Source: Oscillospiraceae bacterium (GTDB lineage Bacteria > Bacillota > Clostridia > Oscillospirales > Ruminococcaceae). From it: a stretch of 46,494 nt of DNA. Position 1 is the first letter of the stretch. Each line of letters opens with the position of its first letter. Made by a program: the position numbers and the translations under genes. The notes under the pieces were generated by a model. The model was given only the letters and a program-made list of their open reading frames with translations. It ran no database searches and was not told the origin of the DNA. The stretch spans positions 1 through 46,494 of the forward strand of contig CAAGCE010000199.1 in the NCBI GenBank assembly GCA_900768245.1, written 5' to 3'. Shown here piece by piece: positions 32,672 to 40,179 of this stretch.

Positions 32672-33701
32672 CAGAGAACTTAAAGCATCTGTAAAATGCA
32701 ATAAAATCGATAACCTGTATTATTTTTACGGAAAGGATATTGCCGCCGTTGAAGCATATAAGAAAATGGTGGTTTCAAAGACTGTAAAAGACGGAGATGA
32801 AATATATAATCTCCATACTTTTGAGGGCAAGAATTTTAATATAGATGAATTTACCGATGCCTGCGAAGCACTGCCAATGTTTGCTGATTATGTCTGCTGT
32901 ACAGTTTGTGACCTTAACGCTGAATCTCTCAATGCTGATACATTAAAATGGCTTATAAAATTCATTGAAGATATTCCCGATACAACGGTATTGATTTTTT
33001 ATTATACATCTGTCGATGTTACGGATGGAAAAAAGTATCCTACTCCTAAAAATAAAAAGCTTTTGGATGCAGTTTCAAAGAAGGGGACAGTTTGCAATTT
33101 TGTATTCAAGACCCCTGATGCACTTGGTAAGGATATTGCTGCCAAAATAAATAAAAACGGTGGTATAATTTCAAAAGAAGCGGCAGTTTACCTTGCTCAG
33201 CTTTGTGGCTGCAATACAATGATAATAGAAAATGAGATCGAAAAGCTGTTAGCATACTCTGCCGGAAATGAAATAACTAAGGATACAATAAATATGCTGT
33301 GTCCAAGGCAGATAGAAACAACTACATTCGACCTTGCCAAAGCTATTGCAAGAAAAGATAAATATACTTCTATGCGTATGCTTAATGATCTGAATATTGA
33401 AAAAATTGATGCAGTACCTATTTTATATGCAGTAAGCGGCAATATGGTTGATTTGTATCGTGTTAAGGTTGCAATGGGCTGTGCAAAAGGGACTTATGAT
33501 GTTATTGATGACTTTGGGTATCCGAAAAATTTAAGCTTTCGTGTCGATAATGCATTTAGAGATGTGCGTTCTTATTCGGTTGCACATTTGCGTAAATGTA
33601 TACAGATACTGGTTGAAACAGATGTTGCTATGAAGTCATCAAATACAGATAAAATGGTTTTGCTTGAAGAGGCAATCGTTAAAATGCTTTCGTTAAAATA
33701 A
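32655..33701 (+). CDS. holA: DNA polymerase III subunit delta HolA
   Basis: 348 residues, normal length. HolA opens the sliding clamp as part of the clamp loader. The AAA+-like domain begins with YYFYGKD near 22 and shows the usual inactive nucleotide site (no P-loop); the C-terminal collar domain has ETTTFDLAKAIARKD near 225 and the VSGNMVDLYRVK region. CGGAGGT precedes the ATG inside the comEC coding end. comEC-holA is a common order in Firmicutes. Confidence 0.92.
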   Translation: MALVTDRELKASVKCNKIDNLYYFYGKDIAAVEAYKKMVVSKTVKDGDEIYNLHTFEGKNFNIDEFTDACEALPMFADYVCCTVCDLNAESLNADTLKWLIKFIEDIPDTTVLIFYYTSVDVTDGKKYPTPKNKKLLDAVSKKGTVCNFVFKTPDALGKDIAAKINKNGGIISKEAAVYLAQLCGCNTMIIENEIEKLLAYSAGNEITKDTINMLCPRQIETTTFDLAKAIARKDKYTSMRMLNDLNIEKIDAVPILYAVSGNMVDLYRVKVAMGCAKGTYDVIDDFGYPKNLSFRVDNAFRDVRSYSVAHLRKCIQILVETDVAMKSSNTDKMVLLEEAIVKMLSLK

Positions 33702-33713
33702 TAGGGGATGTCT

Positions 33714-34298
33714 ATGCTTCATATTGAACAAGCGGTAATAGTTGAGGGTAAATACGATAAAATAAAACTTTCTTCCATTCTTGATGCAGTTATTATCACT
33801 ACAAACGGTTTTTCTGTAATGAAAAATAAAGAAAAATTGGAAATAATACGTTTTTACGCTCAAAATAAGGGTATAATAATCCTGACTGACTCTGACAGCG
33901 CAGGCTTTAAAATCCGCAATTATTTAAAGGGCGCTATAAAAAACGGTAAAATAATAAATGTGTATGTGCCTGATATATTCGGAAAAGAAAAAAGAAAGGC
34001 AGCTCCGTCGAAGGAGGGCAAGCTTGGAGTCGAGGGCATTGACAAAGAAATAATTCTTGATGCTTTTAAAAAGGCAGGGGTCATCTCTTATGATAAAGAT
34101 GATGATAATGACCCAATAACAAGAATTGATCTTTATGAATGTGGATTATCAGGAGGAGAAAATTCTTCTGAAAAGCGCAAGGTGCTTTTGCAGCAATTGG
34201 GAATGCCTCAGCTTCTTACTACAACGGGAATGCTTGAAATTCTTAATACTATGATGAGCCGAAGTGAGTTTTATGATTTTATTGATAAATTAGTGTAA
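33714..34298 (+). CDS. RNase M5-like Toprim protein
   Basis: 194 residues from ATG 33714 (AGGGG 6 nt upstream; the ATG at 33708 lies in the site). N-terminal Toprim domain: VEGKYDK (catalytic Glu near 11) and LTDSDSAG near 60 with the DxD pair retained. RNase M5 matures the 5S rRNA end; the usual neighbour ksgA is absent, and RNase M5 normally shows DPD rather than DSD. The C-terminal part is Lys/Asp/Glu-rich and needed in RNase M5 for RNA binding. RNase M5 is the likeliest assignment, but a related Toprim nuclease is possible. Confidence 0.75.
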   Translation: MLHIEQAVIVEGKYDKIKLSSILDAVIITTNGFSVMKNKEKLEIIRFYAQNKGIIILTDSDSAGFKIRNYLKGAIKNGKIINVYVPDIFGKEKRKAAPSKEGKLGVEGIDKEIILDAFKKAGVISYDKDDDNDPITRIDLYECGLSGGENSSEKRKVLLQQLGMPQLLTTTGMLEILNTMMSRSEFYDFIDKLV

Positions 34299-34324
34299 AG
34301 GAGGAGCTGTTTACAGCGTAAATT
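34299..34324 (+). promoter_or_regulatory. MBOAT-gene ribosome-binding site with intervening hairpin
   Basis: AGGAGG (34299-34304) is followed by GCTG-TTTA-CAGC (34306-34317) and 7 nt to the ATG at 34325. Linear spacing is 20 nt; with the hairpin looped out it is 8 nt, the optimum. A stop at 34319-34321 in frame excludes a more upstream start. Confidence 0.65.
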
Positions 34325-35728
34325 ATGGTATTTTCAAGTTTAGTTTTTTTATATTTCTTTTTGCCTATTGTAATGATCTTATATTTTGTTCTTCCTATGA
34401 AAGCAAAAAATCTGCTTATTCTTGTAACAGGTTTGTTTTTTTATGCATGGGGTGAGCCAAAGTATATAATCATAATGATCATTTCAACCTTGATCGACTA
34501 TACTGCAGGACGTTTTATCGATTATTTTGATAAGAAGCCTAAAATCAGGACAGTTTTTCTTTTGGTTTCAGTAGTTATGAACCTTGGATTGTTGGCTGTA
34601 TTCAAGTATAGTTCATTTCTTATTACAACAGTAAATTCAATTTTAGGAACAGCTATTCCTGACCCTCATCTGCCGCTTCCTATCGGAATTTCGTTCTATA
34701 CGTTCCAGAGTATGTCCTATACGATAGATTTGTATTTGCGAAAGATAAAGGTTCAGAAAAGCCTTATCAGCTTTACATCTTATGTTACGTTGTTCCCGCA
34801 GATAGTTGCAGGACCGATAGTTCGCTATGAAGATGTTGCAGCGGAAATAGATGACCGTGTCATCAGCGTTTCAAAGGTAAGCGAAGGTATAGGCAAATTT
34901 ATGAAGGGTCTTGCCAAAAAAGTCCTTCTGGCAAATAATATCGGTCTGATATGGACACAGGTCAAGGCAATGGACTTTGGAGAGCTTTCGGCACTTACTG
35001 CGTGGCTTGGAATATTGGCATTTACATTCCAGATATATTTTGACTTTTCGGGATATTCCGATATGGCGATCGGGCTTGGAAAAATGCTTGGATTTAATTT
35101 CCCGATAAACTTTGACCATCCGTATATGTCAAAAAGCATAAGTGAATTCTGGCGCAGATGGCATATAACACTTGGATCTTGGTTCAGATCATATGTATAT
35201 ATCCCTCTCGGCGGAAACAGAAAGGGTCTTGCAATGACCATTTTCAACAGCTTTGTTGTATGGGCATTAACAGGTCTTTGGCACGGTTCAAGCTGGAACT
35301 TTGTATTATGGGGACTTTATTTTGGCGTCCTTATAGCAGTTGAGCGTCTTGGATGGGGAAAGATACTTGAAAAGCTGCCGTCGTTTGTAAGCACCTTGTA
35401 TACATTTATTCTTGTTGTTTTCGGCTGGGTACTTTTTGATACAAATACTCTTACAGATGCCGGAATGTTCTTTAAGGCAATGTTCGGCGGAAATGGTGTT
35501 GCAATAGATAATACAGCGCTTTACCTGCTTGTTTCAAATATTGTTATTTTTGCCGTGTGCATTTTTGCCTCAACAGATTATTTTACAGTTCTTACTAACA
35601 AAATAGGCGAGAAGAAAGCAGCTGTTATAAAATATGCCGCTCCGGTTGCACAGATATGCTTATTGTTTATCTGTACCGCATATCTTGTTGATGCAACATA
35701 TAATCCATTCCTGTATTTCAGATTTTAA
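34325..35728 (+). CDS. MBOAT family O-acyltransferase (AlgI/DltB-like)
   Basis: 467 residues with about ten to twelve membrane segments. MBOAT signature: YFDFSGYSDMAIG near 239-251, the ISEFWRRWHITLGSWFRSYVYIPLGG stretch (in part) near 277-300 and the catalytic His in LTGLWHGSSWNF near 316-327. These enzymes pass an acyl group, usually acetyl, across the membrane to an extracellular polymer. It is paired with the DHHW protein that follows 21 nt later, like AlgI/AlgX, so it probably acetylates a cell-surface polysaccharide. The distance between ribosome-binding site and start is unusual. Confidence 0.92.
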   Translation: MVFSSLVFLYFFLPIVMILYFVLPMKAKNLLILVTGLFFYAWGEPKYIIIMIISTLIDYTAGRFIDYFDKKPKIRTVFLLVSVVMNLGLLAVFKYSSFLITTVNSILGTAIPDPHLPLPIGISFYTFQSMSYTIDLYLRKIKVQKSLISFTSYVTLFPQIVAGPIVRYEDVAAEIDDRVISVSKVSEGIGKFMKGLAKKVLLANNIGLIWTQVKAMDFGELSALTAWLGILAFTFQIYFDFSGYSDMAIGLGKMLGFNFPINFDHPYMSKSISEFWRRWHITLGSWFRSYVYIPLGGNRKGLAMTIFNSFVVWALTGLWHGSSWNFVLWGLYFGVLIAVERLGWGKILEKLPSFVSTLYTFILVVFGWVLFDTNTLTDAGMFFKAMFGGNGVAIDNTALYLLVSNIVIFAVCIFASTDYFTVLTNKIGEKKAAVIKYAAPVAQICLLFICTAYLVDATYNPFLYFRF

Positions 35729-35749
35729 TGTATTATATAGAAGGAAAGG

Positions 35750-36919
35750 GTGATAATTATAAAAAAGTCAAACAGAAAAAAGCTTGATCCTGTAAATCTG
35801 ATCGTATGTATATTATTTTTCGGAATGCTTGTTATTTTGCCGCTGATAACAGTCATAATGCCAAAAGAAAGCTTTTCCGATATGGAAAACAAGTCCTTGC
35901 AGTCAATGCCTAAATTCAGTGCAAAATCACTTTTTGACGGTTCGTATACAGACAAGCTTGAAACATATATTTCAGATCACTTTGCAGGACGTGTTTCGTG
36001 GATAAGCTTGAAATCACAGTTTGAATATGCTCTCGGAAAACGTGAGCAGAAGGGGATATATATACTGAGGGACAGATTTATTGAAAAGATCGATGAACCC
36101 GATTATACATCTGTTGATAAAAACTTGTCCGCAATAAATAAGTTTGCTTCAGAAAATGATATTCCTGTGTATATGATGATCGTTCCGACGTCTGCGGAAT
36201 TTTACAAAAATGAAATGCCGTCTTTTGAGCCAAACCTTGACCAGCGTGAATTTATCAACTATGTTTATAAAGGACTTGACAGTTCGATCTCAACGATAGA
36301 TGTGTATCAGACTATGCAGTCAAATTCAAATCAGTATATATATTACCGTACAGATCATCATTGGACGTCCTTAGGTGCATATATTGCATATAATGCTGCG
36401 GGCAAAAAAATGGGATATACCCCTGCTGATTACTCCGAGTTTGATATTGAACACGCAAATACTGAGTTTAAAGGAACATTTTATTCAAAGGCATTGTATA
36501 ACGGCATTGAAGATGATGTTATTGATATTTATCATCCGGCATCGGGAGAAAATGTTACTGCTGTTGAAGTAACTTCCGACTATGGTGTTGACCCTGCTGT
36601 ATATGACAGTATGTATTTCCGAAATTATCTTGATGTAAAAGATAAATATTCAACATTTCTTGGAACAAATCAACCTATTGTAACAATAAAAACAAGTAAT
36701 CCCGACGGCAGAAAGCTTCTGATAATAAAGGATTCATATGCACATTGTTATTCACCGTTCCTTACACAGAATTATTCCGAAATAACTCTTCTTGATTTAC
36801 GATATATTCAGATCTCATATAAATCGGTAATTGATGTAAATGAATACGATCAGGTGCTTTTCCTTTATAATGCTTCATCCTTCTCAACGGACACCAATCT
36901 GCGAAAGCTTGGCTATTGA
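35750..36919 (+). CDS. DHHW family protein, AlgX/SGNH-like acetyltransferase partner
   Basis: 389 residues. One membrane segment at about 15-36, then an exported domain. TDHHWTSLGAYIAY near 203-216 is the signature of AlgX/AlgJ-like SGNH enzymes (Asp-His pair); the Ser is expected in KDSYAHCYSP near 325. Together with MBOAT it should transfer acetyl groups onto an extracellular glycan. The start is GTG at 35750, with AAGGAAAGG directly before it; no ATG fits the frame. The gene closes the long obg run; the next 250 bases are non-coding. Confidence 0.87.
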   Translation: MIIIKKSNRKKLDPVNLIVCILFFGMLVILPLITVIMPKESFSDMENKSLQSMPKFSAKSLFDGSYTDKLETYISDHFAGRVSWISLKSQFEYALGKREQKGIYILRDRFIEKIDEPDYTSVDKNLSAINKFASENDIPVYMMIVPTSAEFYKNEMPSFEPNLDQREFINYVYKGLDSSISTIDVYQTMQSNSNQYIYYRTDHHWTSLGAYIAYNAAGKKMGYTPADYSEFDIEHANTEFKGTFYSKALYNGIEDDVIDIYHPASGENVTAVEVTSDYGVDPAVYDSMYFRNYLDVKDKYSTFLGTNQPIVTIKTSNPDGRKLLIIKDSYAHCYSPFLTQNYSEITLLDLRYIQISYKSVIDVNEYDQVLFLYNASSFSTDTNLRKLGY

Positions 36920-36930
36920 TTAACAAACAA

Positions 36931-37002
36931 GGCTTGCTCTGCATAAACTGGATTATACAGTATTTATGCGGAACATAAGCCGAAGTGATATTGTATAATA
37001 TC
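36931..37002 (+). ncRNA. structured intergenic RNA of unknown class
   Basis: Nested pairings: GGCTT (36931-36935) with AAGCC (36977-36981), GCATAAA (36941-36947) with TTTATGC (36963-36969), and CTG with CAG around GATTATA (36948-36960). A 5-by-7-nt internal loop (GCTCT/GGAACAT) separates the first two stems. A second hairpin, GATATT-GTAT-AATATC (36987-37002), follows. No U-tract follows either, but a terminator ends the region at 37100. It starts 11 nt after the DHHW stop. It may be a 3'-UTR structure or a separate small RNA; no known family is recognised. Confidence 0.5.
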
Positions 37003-37057
37003 CGTAGGGGAGCTTTGGCAAAAATATATTCGGTGTAGCTGTATTGTTTATAGATTT

Positions 37058-37100
37058 AGGTCAAATGTCAGTATTTTTGGCATTTGACCTTGATTTTTTT
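37058..37100 (+). terminator. rho-independent terminator before rpe
   Basis: AGGTCAAATG (37058-37067) pairs with CATTTGACCT (37081-37090), then TGATTTTTTT. It ends transcripts from the MBOAT/DHHW run or the structured intergenic RNA. Confidence 0.85.
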
Positions 37101-37118
37101 ATGAGGATATTATATAAT
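37090..37118 (+). promoter_or_regulatory. sigma-A promoter of the rpe-rnf operon
   Basis: TTGATT, 17-nt spacer, TATAAT. The -35 overlaps the tail of the preceding terminator. Confidence 0.65.
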
Positions 37119-37181
37119 AATTAATGTATAATGCTTTAAGTATGCAGTTATATAAATTTCTTTGATTCTTTGGAGGACAAA

Positions 37182-37829
37182 GTGAGTAGAATAGTTTCCG
37201 CTTCTATATTAAGTGCAGATTTATGCAATCTTGAACGTGAAATACGCAGAGCTGAAGATGCTGGTTGTGAATATATCCATTTTGATGTTATGGACGGTGT
37301 TTTTGTAAACAATATAAGCTATGGTATACCTGTGCTCAAATCAGTATCAAAGGTTGCCAAAGCATTGCTTGATGTTCACCTTATGATAATTGACCCGCTT
37401 AAATACATTGATGATTTTGCTAAAGCGGGGGCAGATATAATAACTTTTCATTATGAATCCGATTCAGACTGTGATAAGGTTATAGAAGAAATACACAATT
37501 GCGGCAAAAAAGCCGGTATTTCAATAAAGCCCGGAACGCCTGTATCTGTATTGGAACCATACCTTGATAAGGTGGATATGATATTGGTTATGACAGTTGA
37601 ACCTGGATTTGGCGGACAAGGTTTTATATATGAAACACTTGATAAGATCACTGAGTTAAAGTCAATTCTTGACGAAAGAAATATAAATGTTCCTATTGAA
37701 GTTGACGGCGGAATAAATGATGTTACATCCGTAAAATGTGCCGAAGCAGGAGCAGAAATTATGGTTGCAGGTTCATACCTTTTTAATTCGCCTGATATGA
37801 ATAAGACAGTTCCGTTATTAAGAAAGTAA
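37182..37829 (+). CDS. rpe: ribulose-phosphate 3-epimerase
   Basis: 215 residues from GTG 37182, five bases after GGAGG (a TTG at 37170 precedes the site and is rejected). A TIM-barrel enzyme of the pentose phosphate pathway with metal ligands: SASILSAD at the front, HFDVMDGVFV near 33, LDVHLMI near 64, MTVEPGFGGQ near 137 and EVDGGIN near 171. Cytoplasmic. It is the first gene of an operon with the Rnf-like genes, 20 nt apart, although no functional link is obvious. Confidence 0.96.
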   Translation: MSRIVSASILSADLCNLEREIRRAEDAGCEYIHFDVMDGVFVNNISYGIPVLKSVSKVAKALLDVHLMIIDPLKYIDDFAKAGADIITFHYESDSDCDKVIEEIHNCGKKAGISIKPGTPVSVLEPYLDKVDMILVMTVEPGFGGQGFIYETLDKITELKSILDERNINVPIEVDGGINDVTSVKCAEAGAEIMVAGSYLFNSPDMNKTVPLLRK

Positions 37830-37848
37830 TTGAAGAAACGAGATCAAA

Positions 37849-38928
37849 ATGAAGAACATAACTGAAAACACAAAAACTGAATTCAGCATTATGACGGATA
37901 TGCTGATCGTTCTGATTATATTATGCACGGTCACAATTTATTACTATGGTGCAAGAGCGGCAATGATACTGGCCATATCACTTATAGCCTGTGTGGCTTC
38001 CGATGTGATTTGTCAGAAGATCAGGCATAAGGAGGTAGACAAAAAGGATTTGTCAGCGATTGTCACAGGTCTTGTTCTTGGACTTATGATGTCGGCAGCT
38101 GTACCTTATTACATAGTTTTTTCAGCAGGAATTTTTGCAATAGTTTTCGGAAAACACGCTTTCGGCGGTCGGGGACATGAGATCTTTAATAGTGCGGCAG
38201 TAGGATTTTTATTTACGGCATTATGTTTCCCTGATTATGTTTTATCATATCCGAAGCCGTTCAACTACCTTCCGCTTAACTCGACGCTGAGTTCTGATAC
38301 TGTTCTTGTGCAGTCAATGACAAAGTCCATTCTTTCAACAGACTCTACTTCTGCTTCAATAATAGATATTCTCATAGGAAAATTCAGCGGACCTATGGGT
38401 ACAGGCTTTATAATAATATTGCTTATATCGGCATTATTCCTTATCTTCAGACGTTCAATTTCCGCAATTTCGTTTTTTACACAGCTTGCAATAGTTTTTT
38501 TGTTTGGTTTTGTTTATTATAATTATAATATTGTTGATACACTTCATCTTATCTCAAGCGGAATGTTGATTTTCGGGATAATTTTTTTATCTTGTGATTT
38601 CAGTACGATCCCAAAAACACATTCATCAAGATTTATATATGGCATTCTTATGGGCTTTATAATCCTGTTGTTTCATTTTTACGCAAAGGCTGAAAATGCA
38701 GTAGTTTATTCTGTATTGATAGCAGCTCCGCTTGGAATAGAGCTTGACCGTAAAGCTTTGTCATTTGCACGAATGCTTTCTAAAAATCCCAATGGCTGGT
38801 TTTCAAAGCTAAAGTGCAGATTTAATAAAGACCTTGATAATGTAAACGAAACAATAACATTAATAAACGGAAGTGATGAAGATGGAAAGTCAGACAGAAT
38901 TAAAATCCGCAGCAAAAACAGAGAATAA
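37849..38928 (+). CDS. rnfD: RnfD-like membrane protein, degenerate FMN motif
   Basis: 359 residues with about nine membrane spans. Family features kept: GGRGHEIFNSAAVGF at 106-120 and ILIGKFSGPMGTG near 173-185. In RnfD/NqrB an FMN is attached to Thr in a Dxx(S/T)GAT motif. The corresponding stretch here is D165-S-T-S-A-S170: the Gly is missing and the acceptor Thr is at best Ser. The charged C-terminal tail (about 310-359) is longer than usual. It lies in the order rnfD-rnfE-rnfA without rnfC, rnfG or rnfB. The fold assignment is good; electron transfer activity is doubtful. Confidence 0.82.
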   Translation: MKNITENTKTEFSIMTDMLIVLIILCTVTIYYYGARAAMILAISLIACVASDVICQKIRHKEVDKKDLSAIVTGLVLGLMMSAAVPYYIVFSAGIFAIVFGKHAFGGRGHEIFNSAAVGFLFTALCFPDYVLSYPKPFNYLPLNSTLSSDTVLVQSMTKSILSTDSTSASIIDILIGKFSGPMGTGFIIILLISALFLIFRRSISAISFFTQLAIVFLFGFVYYNYNIVDTLHLISSGMLIFGIIFLSCDFSTIPKTHSSRFIYGILMGFIILLFHFYAKAENAVVYSVLIAAPLGIELDRKALSFARMLSKNPNGWFSKLKCRFNKDLDNVNETITLINGSDEDGKSDRIKIRSKNRE

Positions 38929-39526
38929 TCCAATAAAAAAGCAGATATACAACTCCCTTGTCAAGGCAAACCCTGTATTGGCAGGAGGAATGGTAGTTGC
39001 ACCTATTGTTGTGTTTGCCAATACCTTCAGAAATGCCGTAACATTAACAATAACATTTTCTGTAATAACCTTTTTTACTTTGCTTTTTTCATCATTTGTT
39101 CCTCAGCGTATAGTTTATACAATAAGGATCATTCTTTATACACTGATAGGTTCACTTGTTTACGTTCCTGCAGTCATAGTTCTGAACAGCTTTATGCCTG
39201 AGCAGATAAACAGTATGGGAGTTTACTTTCCTATGCTTATAACAAATTCACTTATCGTTTCACGTTCGGAAACTACATTTTTCATGGAAAATAAAAGCCG
39301 TATGCTGATAGATATAATATTTAGCATAATAGGTTATGATATAGTTGTATTGCTGTTTGGTTTTATAAGAGAGATCATTTCGACCGGCGAATTTAATGGT
39401 CATATAGTTGCAATGCCTGCTGTATTTTCAGGATTTTCATATGTGTATGGCGGATTTATTTTACTGAGCATATTTGCAGCATTGTTCAGAGCAATACTCC
39501 TTCTTATAAGGAAGTTTAAAACATGA
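38882..39526 (+). CDS. rnfE: RnfE-like membrane protein lacking both Fe-S cysteines
   Basis: 214 residues from ATG 38882, 8 nt after GGAAG; it overlaps the rnfD end by 47 nt (GTG 38873 and ATG 38876 are alternatives). Six membrane segments as in RnfE/NqrD. Canonical RnfE has NPVLVQxLGLCP and PLIVTNCxILGRAE, with the two Cys binding a [2Fe-2S] cluster shared with RnfA. Here the same positions read NPVLAGGMVVAP (Cys to Ala40) and PMLITNSLIVSRSE (Cys to Ser123). Anchor residues around them are preserved, so the alignment is safe. Confidence 0.82.
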   Translation: MESQTELKSAAKTENNPIKKQIYNSLVKANPVLAGGMVVAPIVVFANTFRNAVTLTITFSVITFFTLLFSSFVPQRIVYTIRIILYTLIGSLVYVPAVIVLNSFMPEQINSMGVYFPMLITNSLIVSRSETTFFMENKSRMLIDIIFSIIGYDIVVLLFGFIREIISTGEFNGHIVAMPAVFSGFSYVYGGFILLSIFAALFRAILLLIRKFKT

Positions 39527-39542
39527 GGGGAGCGATCACACT

Positions 39543-40136
39543 ATGTCATATTTCCTGCAGATGGTAACAGTCGCTCTTACAGCGATTTTTATAGAGAATA
39601 CTATTTTCGCACGTGCTTTCGGAACAAGTACATTGATCGTTGTTTCAAGAAATCGAAAAAATATATTCGGTTTTGGACTTTGTGTAACATATATTACAGC
39701 TGTAACAGGCATTGTTTGTTATTTTATTGATAAACTTACTGCAGAAAATGAGCTTAATTATATTTATAAGCCATTTGTTTATATTTTAAGCTTGGGCTTG
39801 GTATATATAATTACATTGCTGTGTTTATGGCGGTTTATGAATAAAGTATTCGGCAAAATGCGAAAATATGTTCATATATCAGCATTTAACTGTGCGGTTC
39901 TGGGAGCAATGTTTTTAAATTCAAAATATTGTACCACTCTTGTTGAATATATAGTTCATGGAATAGGTGTTGGATTAGGTTTTGTATTTGCTGTATATCT
40001 TGTGGCAATAGTTTACGATAGACTTTACTCTGAAAATGTGCCATACTGTTTCAGAGGCTATCCTTTGGTTTTACTTTATATTGGCATATTAAGTATGGCA
40101 TTTTACGGATTGCTTGGTCATAGTTTGAACTATTAA
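39543..40136 (+). CDS. rnfA: RnfA-like membrane protein lacking one Fe-S cysteine
   Basis: 197 residues, six membrane segments, normal length. Canonical RnfA carries FLGLCPF and TNCAVLG; here the first reads AFGTSTL (Cys to Ser29), the second is FNCAVLG with Cys117 kept. With RnfE lacking both of its cysteines, only one of four cluster ligands remains. GAGGGGAG lies 10 nt before the ATG, 16 nt after rnfE. Canonical Rnf couples ferredoxin oxidation and NAD reduction to Na+ or H+ movement; this subunit alone cannot do that. Confidence 0.82.
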   Translation: MSYFLQMVTVALTAIFIENTIFARAFGTSTLIVVSRNRKNIFGFGLCVTYITAVTGIVCYFIDKLTAENELNYIYKPFVYILSLGLVYIITLLCLWRFMNKVFGKMRKYVHISAFNCAVLGAMFLNSKYCTTLVEYIVHGIGVGLGFVFAVYLVAIVYDRLYSENVPYCFRGYPLVLLYIGILSMAFYGLLGHSLNY

Positions 40137-40179
40137 GCACGAAACTGTATAAAGAACATCTGTTAATTGAAAGGATTGA

